A stretch of DNA of 28,686 nt from CAYRGC01 sp964423795. GTDB lineage: Bacteria; Patescibacteriota; Gracilibacteria; Peribacterales; Peribacteraceae. The position numbers and the translations under genes are program-made. This document shows positions 9,748-16,233 of this stretch, one piece after another. The notes beneath the pieces are model-generated. The model ran no database searches. It saw nothing but the letters and a program-made list of their open reading frames with translations, and was not told where the DNA came from. The stretch's first letter is position 1; each line of letters begins with the position of its first letter. The stretch lies in assembly GCA_964423795.1 (NCBI GenBank), contig CAYRGC010000014.1, positions 1-28,686 of the forward strand, written 5' to 3'.

Positions 9748-9761
9748 GGAGAAAGAAGGAA

Positions 9762-10187
9762 TCAGCGGTTCATGGCCTGGAGAAGGCCATGACGGATGAT
9801 GAGGAAATTCGCGACGGCGTCGACGTCCTCGGCGGTGGCGACGGACGGCAGCGCGGCGGCGATCATGTCCGTGAACATCTGCGGCCCCCAGGCGAAAGCG
9901 AGCTCCATCACGTCGTCCTGGGAAAGACCGGAGAGATCGATCGATTGCGCCTGGGCGAGAGCTTCCTTTTCACCGGCATTGCCCGCGGTTTCCTTCAGCT
10001 TCTTGAGAGCGGGGTGCTTCACCGAGAGATTGCGCATGCGGATCGCACGCTTCTCCGCCGAGTCGGCGAAGGTCAGCGTCTCGGTCTCGACGCTCCAAGC
10101 GGAGCGAACGTTCTGCGGCAACGCGCCGAACATCTTCTGCTCCTCCTTGGTGAGGTAAAGAGTGATCGGTGACTGGTTTTTCTGCAT
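9762..10187 (-). CDS. Unknown soluble protein (141 aa)
   Basis: This is the first gene of the minus-strand unit that leads to the giant. The protein is hydrophilic and mostly helical with no signal or membrane segment. Residues 1-20 contain a short strand-like ITLYLTKEEQKMF segment, and the C-terminal half (85-141) has an acidic DDVMELAFAWG helix. I do not recognise a family. I chose the ATG at 10187 because an extended -10 box (10213-10221) lies upstream and would start transcription near 10206. The longer frame upstream runs through that promoter and into the end of pyrC. Confidence 0.75.
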   Translation of the reverse strand: MQKNQSPITLYLTKEEQKMFGALPQNVRSAWSVETETLTFADSAEKRAIRMRNLSVKHPALKKLKETAGNAGEKEALAQAQSIDLSGLSQDDVMELAFAWGPQMFTDMIAAALPSVATAEDVDAVANFLIIRHGLLQAMNR

Positions 10188-10212
10188 GAGCAAATTGAGG
10201 AATATTGGGCTA

Positions 10213-10221
10213 ATTCTAGCA
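10213..10221 (-). promoter_or_regulatory. Extended -10 promoter of the giant-protein unit
   Basis: Read on the minus strand this is TGCTAGAAT, an extended -10 element (TGn plus TAGAAT). It lies 25 bases before the ATG at 10187, giving a leader of about 19 bases. No good -35 is visible, as is usual for extended -10 promoters. Confidence 0.55.
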
Positions 10222-10258
10222 GAAATGGACATTTCCTGTGATTGTGCAATGCCTGCAC

Positions 10259-11560
10259 TTATGTCCTGATCACTCTTTCGATCCTCCCCGTCAGTTCCGC
10301 TCCTTCGAACGGCGTCCAGTTGCAGGCGGACTGGAGGTCTTGAGCCCGGACCGACCACTCGGCCAACGGATCGACGAGGACGAGATCGGCGGGAGCGCCC
10401 TCGACGAGGCCCCGCTTCCCCAGGCCGAAGATGCCGTTGGGGTTCGCGAAGCACAGCCTGGCGATATCCGGATACGTCAGTCGCTTTTCGGCGGCGGCCG
10501 TGAGCAGCAGCGGGATCATGGTGGCCACGCCGGGCACGCCGCTGGGCACCTGGGAAGGGTCCGGGTCCGTCTTCTCGCCGCGCGTGTGGGGCGCGTGGTC
10601 GGTGGCCACGCAATCGACGGTGCCGTCCGCGAGGCCGGCCCAAAGCGCGCGGACGTGCTCGCGCGGCCGCAGGGGCGGATTCATCTTCCCGAAGCCGCCG
10701 AGACGCGCGTAGTCCTCGGTCGAGAGGAAGAGGTGGTGCGGCGCGACCTCGCAGGTGACGGCCGCGCGCTCCTTCTTCGCCTGCCGCACGAGCGCGATGC
10801 CCTGCGCGGTGGAAAGGTGCGCGATATGGAGGCGGGCCCCGTGCTTCTTGGCGTATCCGATCGCCTCCGCGATGGCCTTCTCCTCCGCCTCGGGCGGGCG
10901 GCGCGACGAGTGGTCGGCGATCATCCGGAGCGGATGCTGCCTCGCCGCGGCGGCGTTCATCTCCGCGTCCTCGCAGTGGCAGACGACGGTGAATCCGAGC
11001 CGGCCCGCGAGCGCGAACGCGCTCTCGATCACGTCCCGGTCGGCGCCCTGGTTACCGGTGGAATGGTCGAAGTAGAGTTTGAGGCCGCTGCAGCGATTCT
11101 TGGCTTCGGAGAGCGACGGATCCGTGAAGAGCCGCTCGAGCTCCGAGAGGTGCGACGCCGCGGTCGCGCCGAAAAAGAAGCGGATGTCGATCGGAAGTTC
11201 CCCTGCCATGAGCGACGCCGAATGGTTCGCCAGACGAACTTTCTCCAGGAACGCGTCGACCGTGACCGTGGGGGGAACGGTGTTGGGCATCTCGCAGACC
11301 GTCGTCACCCCGCCGACGAGCGCGGAACGCGACTCGCTCGCCATCGTGGACTTGCGGGTGAGGCCGGGCTCGCGGAAATGGACGTGGCAATCGATGAAGC
11401 CGGGAAAGATCAGGCGACCCGCGGCGTCGATGATGTCGGATGCGGCATGCGGAGTGTCGGGCGCCGCGAAACGGATGACGCCGTCCTCGATCAAGAGGTC
11501 TCTCCTTTCCTCACCGGCCTCGGTGACGATGGTGCCGTTGATGATAGCCAGATTCTTCAT
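10259..11560 (-). CDS. pyrC: Dihydroorotase
   Basis: This 433-residue enzyme interconverts carbamoyl-aspartate and dihydroorotate, the third step of de novo pyrimidine synthesis, in the cytoplasm. Amidohydrolase marks are clear: HxH zinc ligands H59 and H61 in DCHVHFREPG, a likely carbamylated Lys161 in GLKLYF, further ligands H195 (VCHCED) and H248 (HIAHLS), and the catalytic Asp321 in ATDHAPH. Length and motifs fit the long bacterial dihydroorotase class. The start is ATG at 11560 (MKNLAIINGT), which matches the usual N-terminal beta strand; the frame stays open upstream only because it enters the 62-bp repeat. pyrB, the preceding pathway step, lies about 820 bases upstream on the same strand, with an unrelated gene between them. 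Confidence 0.95.
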   Translation of the reverse strand: MKNLAIINGTIVTEAGEERRDLLIEDGVIRFAAPDTPHAASDIIDAAGRLIFPGFIDCHVHFREPGLTRKSTMASESRSALVGGVTTVCEMPNTVPPTVTVDAFLEKVRLANHSASLMAGELPIDIRFFFGATAASHLSELERLFTDPSLSEAKNRCSGLKLYFDHSTGNQGADRDVIESAFALAGRLGFTVVCHCEDAEMNAAAARQHPLRMIADHSSRRPPEAEEKAIAEAIGYAKKHGARLHIAHLSTAQGIALVRQAKKERAAVTCEVAPHHLFLSTEDYARLGGFGKMNPPLRPREHVRALWAGLADGTVDCVATDHAPHTRGEKTDPDPSQVPSGVPGVATMIPLLLTAAAEKRLTYPDIARLCFANPNGIFGLGKRGLVEGAPADLVLVDPLAEWSVRAQDLQSACNWTPFEGAELTGRIERVIRT

Positions 11561-11574
11561 GCGTATCGCAGAGC

Positions 11575-11583
11575 ACCCTAGCA
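11575..11583 (-). promoter_or_regulatory. Possible extended -10 of pyrC
   Basis: The minus strand reads TGCTAGGGT, a TGn extended -10 with a weak hexamer. It ends 14 bases before the pyrC ATG, which implies a leader of about seven bases. No -35 was found. Confidence 0.35.
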
Positions 11584-11636
11584 CGTCTCGCACGACTTCG
11601 TCCCCTCTCCCTTTGGAATACCAGCTCCAACCAAGC

Positions 11637-11698
11637 ACGTCACCCCGAGCTTGACGAGGGGTGACGCAATCATGGTTCGTCAGGCTCACCATGACGTA
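11637..11698. repeat. 62-bp imperfect palindromic repeat, copy A
   Basis: This copy is identical to 11823-11884 except for two bases. The left end (ACGTCACCCCGAGCTTGACGA) is an imperfect inverted match of the right end (TCGTCAGGCTCACCATGACGT), so each copy can fold into a hairpin. It belongs to the widespread class of short bacterial palindromic repeats that begin with GTCAYCCCGAGC-like sequence. Confidence 0.85.
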
Positions 11699-11712
11699 CA
11701 AGATGTACGAGC

Positions 11713-11727
11713 AACGTCATCCCGAGC
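11713..11727. repeat. Decayed half-copy of the 62-bp repeat
   Basis: AACGTCATCCCGAGC resembles the left end of the 62-bp repeats on either side, without a recognisable right half. The rest of the interval to 11822 holds only a short GGGGC-TTC-GCCCC hairpin near 11785-11797. I see no gene there. Confidence 0.4.
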
Positions 11728-11822
11728 CCTTCATCAACTCAAGACAGACTCAGCCCTCTGTCTCCCTGCAATAGGGAAGTTCGCGGGGCTTCGCCCCCTC
11801 TGTTTGGCACCCTTTCTTCAGG

Positions 11823-11884
11823 ACGTCACCCCGAGCTTGACGAGGAGCGACGCAATCATGGTTCGTCAGGCTCACCATGACGTA
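11823..11884. repeat. 62-bp imperfect palindromic repeat, copy B
   Basis: This is the second copy, 60 of 62 bases identical to copy A and in the same orientation. Its right half (11856-11884) encodes the last nine residues and the stop codon of the GIY-YIG gene on the minus strand. Confidence 0.85.
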
Positions 11885-12272
11885 CTGCTAAGTTCCGAAC
11901 AATACAGAGAGCTCTCCGATGAAAATCGCGACGTACGAAATGGATCAAACGATGCTTCGATCTCGCCAAAGTCTGGAGCGCCGATATATCACCGCGAGCC
12001 AGAGCCTGCTTTTTGGCTCGACTCCATCGCTTGATGCGCTTCTCGAAGGAAATCGCCTCATCAATACTTGCAAAAAATGCCGAGTACGCCAGGTAAACCG
12101 GACGTCTCTCGTACGTGAAGCTTGATGGGTCGATACCCGATTCATGCTCGGCAAGACGACGCGACAGATCATTCGTCACGCCGATGTATTGCATGCCATC
12201 CGAACAACGAAGCATGTACACACAAAATCGCTCTTCAAAATCCATATGCATAATCATGCGCTCATGTTCCAT
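11856..12272 (-). CDS. GIY-YIG nuclease-superfamily protein (YhbQ/UvrC-N type)
   Basis: This is a single-domain GIY-YIG protein, probably a DNA endonuclease or structure-specific nuclease. The core motifs are CVYMLRCSDG (17-26), YIGVTND (29-35), R39 in LSRRLAEH, and the FEKRIKRWSR helix with the likely metal-binding Glu77. The domain normally ends near residue 105; residues after that look like an extension, and the last nine (VRHGEPDEP) come from a 62-bp repeat. The start is uncertain: ATG at 12272 gives 138 residues, while the ATG at 12245 (MDFEERF) also fits the domain edge. Sampled lines of this gene are about 48-55% GC, lower than pyrB and pyrC, which suggests recent acquisition. Confidence 0.82.
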   Translation of the reverse strand: MEHERMIMHMDFEERFCVYMLRCSDGMQYIGVTNDLSRRLAEHESGIDPSSFTYERRPVYLAYSAFFASIDEAISFEKRIKRWSRAKKQALARGDISALQTLARSKHRLIHFVRRDFHRRALCIVRNLAVRHGEPDEP

Positions 12273-12335
12273 GCTGACTGACTGCTCTACGCTGATCTCC
12301 TTTTGCGAAGGAAAGGGAACGTCGCTTAAATCCGA

Positions 12336-12365
12336 GAAAAATCCTGTTCTTCTCTCTCGAAGAAC
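12336..12365 (-). terminator. Rho-independent terminator of pyrB
   Basis: On the minus strand a perfect 7-bp stem GTTCTTC/GAAGAAC (12365-12359 with 12352-12346) with a six-base loop is followed after AGGA by TTTTT. It lies 17 bases past the pyrB stop. Confidence 0.65.
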
Positions 12366-12381
12366 CCTTCGGCAAGAACCG

Positions 12382-13296
12382 TTACTTCGTCCCCAGAAGC
12401 ATCTTTAGGATCGCCATGCGCACCGGGACGCCGTTTCGGGCCTGGCGGAAGTAGGCGGCGTTCGGCAACGGGTCGACGTCTTCCGTAATCTCCCCCACGC
12501 GGGGAAGCGGATGCAGGACGATGCACTTCTTGCCCTTGAGCATCTTCCCCGTGAGCACGTACTTGAGCTTGAGGCGCTCGTACTCGCTGCGATCGGCGAA
12601 CCGCTCCTGCTGCACGCGCGTCATGTAGACGACGTCGGCGTCCAAGGCGTCGCCGATGTCCTCGCTCTCGGCGTACGCGATGCCCTTGTCCTTGTAAAAG
12701 GACGTCACCTTCTCCGGCATCGTGAGCTCCTTCGGCGACACGAGCGTGAACCGCACGTCCGAGAAGAGGCCGAGCAGGTAACTGAGCGAGTGCACCGTGC
12801 GCCCGTACCGCAGATCGCCGACCATGGCGATATGCACGCCGTCGACCTTCTTCAACTCCTTCTGGATGGTGTAGAGGTCGAGGAGCGCCTGCGTGGGGTG
12901 CTGGCCCGGACCGTCGCCCGCGTTGATGAACGGGATCGACGCCACGGCAGCGGCGCGATCGGCGGAACCGACCTCGGGATGGCGCATCGCGATGATGTCG
13001 GCGTAGCCGCTCACCATGCGAATCGTGTCCTCGAGCGTCTCACCCTTATAGAGGGAGCTGAACTGGATGCCCTCCGCGGAGATGACGGAGCCGCCGAGGC
13101 GCTGCATGGCGGTCTCGAAGCTCAGGCGCGTGCGCGTGCTGGGCTCGTAGAAGAGCGCCGCAAGGACGCGGCCTTTCAGCTCGTCGTTGCCGCCTTTTTC
13201 CAAAACGCCGTCCATGCGGGCGGCCTCACGGAGAATAGCCTCCGCGTCGGCTCGTGAGAGCTGCTTCGTGGAAGTGAGGTGTCGGAACGAGAGCAC
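12382..13296 (-). CDS. pyrB: Aspartate carbamoyltransferase catalytic subunit
   Basis: This 304-residue enzyme joins carbamoyl phosphate and aspartate, the second step of pyrimidine synthesis. Carbamoyl-phosphate motif FYEPSTRTR (49-57), the 80s loop lysine K84 (SSLYKGE), NAGDGPGQHPTQALLD (125-140), MVGDLRYGRT (158-167) and HPLPR (262-266) are all present, and the length is normal for the family. The start is GTG at 13296, six bases after a TAGAGT -10 box. The next in-frame Met (28) would remove conserved N-terminal sequence (RHLTSTKQLSR). No regulatory subunit gene pyrI is nearby. Transcription probably stops at the hairpin downstream, so pyrC needs its own promoter. Confidence 0.95.
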   Translation of the reverse strand: MLSFRHLTSTKQLSRADAEAILREAARMDGVLEKGGNDELKGRVLAALFYEPSTRTRLSFETAMQRLGGSVISAEGIQFSSLYKGETLEDTIRMVSGYADIIAMRHPEVGSADRAAAVASIPFINAGDGPGQHPTQALLDLYTIQKELKKVDGVHIAMVGDLRYGRTVHSLSYLLGLFSDVRFTLVSPKELTMPEKVTSFYKDKGIAYAESEDIGDALDADVVYMTRVQQERFADRSEYERLKLKYVLTGKMLKGKKCIVLHPLPRVGEITEDVDPLPNAAYFRQARNGVPVRMAILKMLLGTK

Positions 13297-13302
13297 GACC
13301 GG

Positions 13303-13308
13303 ACTCTA
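13303..13308 (-). promoter_or_regulatory. -10 box of pyrB
   Basis: TAGAGT on the minus strand, six bases before the GTG start. Transcription would begin at or next to the start codon, giving a leaderless mRNA. No convincing -35 is visible. Confidence 0.4.
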
Positions 13309-13428
13309 GCGAGACGGCAAGCCGCTTGTACAGCGATTCGCCGCCGTCTTCCGGACGCCGAAACGCGTTTTTGCGATCGGACCGGACAAAGCCCTTCGGG
13401 ACGGGAGCGGAGCGGCGTCCGGATTCGC

Positions 13429-13434
13429 TACACT
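13429..13434 (+). promoter_or_regulatory. -10 box of the small membrane gene
   Basis: TACACT, six bases before the ATG at 13441. This is the same short spacing as at pyrB and at the gene at 16234, and again implies a leaderless transcript. Confidence 0.4.
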
Positions 13435-13440
13435 CGCCGC

Positions 13441-13788
13441 ATGCCGCGCGGCGCACGCATCGCTTCACTCGTCGGGATCACGCTGCTTCTGGAAGGCGCG
13501 CTTTGGGCCGGCCCCGTCCTCGTGATCCTGGGGAGGGCGGCACCCGTCGCGGATGCCCGCGTGCTTTTCGGCGTATCCGCCGCGGCGGCGCTCCTGGGAC
13601 TCGCTGCCGGATTTCTCCGCCGACTGCGGCGGACGGGCAGGATCCTCGCGTATCTCGGACTGCTCGGCATCCACGCATCCCTTCTCCTGCCGCTCGCGGA
13701 CCGGTCGCTCCCCCTCGGGGCCGCCCTCGTGACGGCTCCGGCCTGGATCGCGTTCTCGGCGTGGGCGACGGACGTGATTGGTGATTAG
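13441..13788 (+). CDS. Small four-helix membrane protein (115 aa)
   Basis: This is an unknown integral membrane protein. Four hydrophobic helices can be seen at about 8-31, 41-58, 67-86 and 90-111, with a basic loop RRLRRTGR (60-67) between helices 2 and 3, which by the positive-inside rule is cytoplasmic. The ATG at 13441 is chosen because a -10 box lies six bases upstream; the open frame extends further 5' but without plausible protein. The last four codons and stop (VIGD) are part of the tandem-repeat hairpin that follows. I do not recognise a family. Confidence 0.65.
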   Translation: MPRGARIASLVGITLLLEGALWAGPVLVILGRAAPVADARVLFGVSAAAALLGLAAGFLRRLRRTGRILAYLGLLGIHASLLLPLADRSLPLGAALVTAPAWIAFSAWATDVIGD

Positions 13789-13865
13789 CGATTGGCGATT
13801 GGAAAAAGAGGTTTCCGACATGCCAAGCACGTCCGGCTCCAATCATGAATCGCCGATTACCAACC
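13774..13865. repeat. Post-stop hairpin, GATTGGYGATTAG-type arms
   Basis: The left arm 13774-13802 is a tandem of a 7-8 base GATTNGYG-type unit; the right arm 13839-13865 is its imperfect reverse complement (about 20 of 26 positions). It overlaps the stop codon of the membrane gene. The left arm is nearly the same sequence as the reverse complement of 17610-17638. Confidence 0.7.
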
Positions 13866-13897
13866 GCTTCCCGCTCCTTCCGTCCGAGGCGTTTTTC

Positions 13898-13906
13898 TGC
13901 TATACT
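13898..13906 (+). promoter_or_regulatory. Extended -10 promoter of the surface-protein gene
   Basis: TGCTATACT is an extended -10 element that ends ten bases before the ATG at 13917, predicting a leader of about four or five bases. No clear -35. Confidence 0.55.
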
Positions 13907-13916
13907 TTCCTGATTT

Positions 13917-15167
13917 ATGCGCCGCCTCGCTCGGATCATCGCCATGGGCCTCGGAGTGCTTGTCCCGCTCCTCGCGCACGCCCTTCCGCCTCCGGCGGTG
14001 ACGGGCCTCAGCGCCGAATACGCGGACGGCCAGGTCCACGTCCACTGGAACGCCGCAGAGGGCGACGTGTCCTTCTACCGCGTATACTACGCGCGCCGCT
14101 CCATCCTGCAGTCGGGCGGACAGTACGACGACTTCGAGACCGTGGGAGGCTCCCTCACGAACTATATCCTCAAGAATCCGCCTGCCGGAGACGCGCTCTT
14201 CGTCTCGGTGCTCGCGGTGAACGCGGCGCTGGAGGAAAGCGATTACTTCACCGAGGAGGTGAAGGTGGACCTCGCCACGGGCGACGCCGTCGGCACGACG
14301 GATCCGTCCGTCGCCCCCACGCAGTCGCCGTACCGCCGCGAGCGGGAGGCCAACACGATCGGCCTCGTCTCCGCGGATCAGATCTCGTCCACCGAGGTGG
14401 CGCTGAAGTTCAGCCACAACGTCTTCATCGACCAGGGACGCGCCGCGAGCGCGTTTCGGATCGAGGATTCCGCGGGCAAGGCCCTCACGCTCCGCCGCCT
14501 CGTGATCCAGGGCTCCACCGTGCGGATCACCACGGATCCGCAGAAACGCGCTGAGCAGTACGCGGTCTCCGTGTCCGCCGTCGTGCGCGGCGAGTCGGCA
14601 AACGGGCCGGCCGTGACCCTCGATGACGCGCGCTCCACCGCGACCTTCACGGCCTCGCTCGGATCGACGATACCCGGTCCCCCGAGCCCGGTGTACGACG
14701 CGCCCGTCCAAAACGCGGACGCGCCCGCCGCCGACTCCTTCCTGCGCTCCTTCTCCCTCTTGTCGGAACCGGATACGGACGGCACGTGGCGCGTGACGGT
14801 GGACTGGGAGAGCGCCGTTCCGCCGGAGCAGTTCTCGGGCTATGTCGTGCGCGCCGAGCGCGAAGGCCGCGAACTCACGCTCCCGAGCGGCGAACGGCAG
14901 ATGGTCTTCACGGGCGTGGATCCGGGCACGTTCACGGTCTCGATCCTCCTGGTCCGCGACGGCACGAAGACGGCACCCGCGACGAAATCGATCTCCATCG
15001 GCCGCGCCGGCACGGACAACGCGCGTCCGCCGCGCGTCGTGACGCCCCCGAAAACGATGACGAGCACGGGCGTCGGCCTCGCCCTCGTCGTGGCGGGCAG
15101 CGGCGGCCTGACCGGATACCTGCGCAAGCGCCGTTCCGCCGGGGCGGAGAACCCCGCGATCGCCTGA
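13917..15167 (+). CDS. Secreted, membrane-anchored Ig/fibronectin-type surface protein
   Basis: This is a 416-residue exported protein. Residues 1-22 form a Sec signal peptide (MRRLARII, hydrophobic core, AHA cleavage region). Residues 25-118 look like a fibronectin type III fold (VTGLSAEYADGQVHVHW, then FYRVYYARR). Residues about 146-246 resemble an SbsA/CopC-like Ig domain (ADQISSTEVALKFSHNV, later ITTDPQKRAEQYAVSVS). About 285-362 form a second fibronectin-like unit (WRVTVDWES, FSGYVVRAERE). A Pro/Thr linker leads to a C-terminal helix (385-402) and RKRR, which anchors the protein with the domains outside. No LPXTG is present. It probably works in the cell surface layer or in adhesion. A ComEC-like gene follows after 48 bases and may be cotranscribed. 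Confidence 0.75.
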   Translation: MRRLARIIAMGLGVLVPLLAHALPPPAVTGLSAEYADGQVHVHWNAAEGDVSFYRVYYARRSILQSGGQYDDFETVGGSLTNYILKNPPAGDALFVSVLAVNAALEESDYFTEEVKVDLATGDAVGTTDPSVAPTQSPYRREREANTIGLVSADQISSTEVALKFSHNVFIDQGRAASAFRIEDSAGKALTLRRLVIQGSTVRITTDPQKRAEQYAVSVSAVVRGESANGPAVTLDDARSTATFTASLGSTIPGPPSPVYDAPVQNADAPAADSFLRSFSLLSEPDTDGTWRVTVDWESAVPPEQFSGYVVRAEREGRELTLPSGERQMVFTGVDPGTFTVSILLVRDGTKTAPATKSISIGRAGTDNARPPRVVTPPKTMTSTGVGLALVVAGSGGLTGYLRKRRSAGAENPAIA

Positions 15168-15215
15168 GCGAAGCCGCGTTCTTGAGGCCCGACGATCGCG
15201 CGGGCGCATCGACGG

Positions 15216-16073
15216 ATGGCCTTTTTCCGCGCGTCGGAGTGCAATGACGCGGTGACGCGCCCGAGGATCCTCATCGGCCTTCTCCTGCTGACCGCCGTCT
15301 TCGGCGCGCTCCAATGGCGACGGATGCCGGACGGACGGGTGCATCTCTGGTTCTTCGACGTGGGACAGGGCGACGCGGCCCTCGTCGTGACGCCCTCGGG
15401 CAGGCAGATCGTCGTCGACGGCGGCCCGGACGGGTCCCTTCTCTCCGCGCTCGGGAAGACGATGCCGTTCTTCGACCGCAGCATCGATCTGCTCGTGCTC
15501 ACGCACCCCCACCTGGACCACATCGCGTCCTTTCCGGAGATCCTCCGACGCTATCAAGTGTCCTCCGTCCTGATGACGGGCATCGCGTACAAGATGGGCA
15601 GGTACGAGGAGTTCCTGTCCCTCCTCAAGGACGAAGGCGCGACGGTGATCCTCGCCGATCCGGCGCGCGACATCGACATGGGCGACGGCGTGCACCTCGA
15701 CGTCCTCTGGCCGCCGCCGGGGTTCCTCGGGAAAACCGCGAAGGAGCTCAACGACACCTCGGTGGCGTTCAAGCTCACCTGGAACGGCAACAGCGCGCTC
15801 TTCACGGGGGACATCGAAGCCCCCGCGGAGAAGGCGCTCCTCGCTTCCAAGCAGGACCTGCGTGCCGATCTCCTCAAAGTGGGCCACCACGGGAGCGATA
15901 CGAGCTCGGGGACGGGCTTCCTCCTCGCGGTTTCGCCGCACCTCGCGGTGATCTCGTGCGGCCGGAACAACACCTACGACCATCCGGACCCGGCGATCCT
16001 CGACCGCCTGACGCATTTCCATATTCCCTACCGCATTACGGCACGGGACGGGACGGTGAGCCTGACGTGGTAA
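15216..16073 (+). CDS. ComEC/Rec2-like metallo-beta-lactamase-fold protein, membrane anchored
   Basis: This 285-residue protein resembles the stand-alone C-terminal hydrolase domain of ComEC, the DNA-uptake channel protein. One N-terminal membrane helix lies at about 17-34; the catalytic domain then starts with VHLWFFDVGQGDA (42-54). Metal-binding motifs are THPHLDH with H97, H99, D101 and H102, the Asp of TGD (D199), and GHHGSD with H224 and H225. H256 is in YDHPD. The domain is on the outer side if the helix acts as an uncleaved signal anchor. The multi-spanning ComEC channel is absent here. The start is ATG at 15216; a GTG 12 codons in (15252) also works and would shorten the cytoplasmic end. 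Substrate is unknown: external DNA or nucleotides is a family-based guess. Confidence 0.82.
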   Translation: MAFFRASECNDAVTRPRILIGLLLLTAVFGALQWRRMPDGRVHLWFFDVGQGDAALVVTPSGRQIVVDGGPDGSLLSALGKTMPFFDRSIDLLVLTHPHLDHIASFPEILRRYQVSSVLMTGIAYKMGRYEEFLSLLKDEGATVILADPARDIDMGDGVHLDVLWPPPGFLGKTAKELNDTSVAFKLTWNGNSALFTGDIEAPAEKALLASKQDLRADLLKVGHHGSDTSSGTGFLLAVSPHLAVISCGRNNTYDHPDPAILDRLTHFHIPYRITARDGTVSLTW

Positions 16074-16084
16074 CAGAGAGTGAA

Positions 16085-16159
16085 GAGGGAGAAAACGGAT
16101 AAAAGGGCAAAAAGGTCGCCGAAAAAGCTACCAATGACCTTTTTACCGTTTTCTCCCTC
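16085..16159. repeat. Post-stop hairpin, GGGAGAAAACGG-type arms
   Basis: A perfect 14-bp outer stem (16085-16098 with 16146-16159) and a perfect 9-bp inner stem AAAAAGGTC/GACCTTTTT (16109-16117 with 16136-16144) are separated by a ten-base bulge on the left side. The hairpin begins 12 bases after the stop of the ComEC-like gene. More polypyrimidine repeat continues to about 16180. Confidence 0.7.
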
Positions 16160-16221
16160 TTTTCCCTTTTTCTCCCTTCCCTGACCCCGCGTTTTCCTCA
16201 CATCTCTGTCATTTTCCCCTC

Positions 16222-16227
16222 TATACT
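16222..16227 (+). promoter_or_regulatory. -10 box of the nucleotidyltransferase gene
   Basis: TATACT, six bases before ATG 16234. The expected transcription start falls on the start codon itself, so the mRNA should be leaderless. No good -35 is seen. Confidence 0.5.
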
Positions 16228-16233
16228 ACCCCC

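Noticed and set aside
11637..11884. Possible CRISPR array from the repeated 62-bp units
   Set aside because: There are only two full copies 124 bases apart and a decayed piece, the copies are long palindromes, and there are no cas genes.
13857..16022. 721-residue minus-strand frame opposite the surface protein and ComEC-like genes
   Set aside because: Antisense shadow. The plus-strand frames hold a signal peptide, fibronectin-like domains and complete metallo-beta-lactamase motifs.
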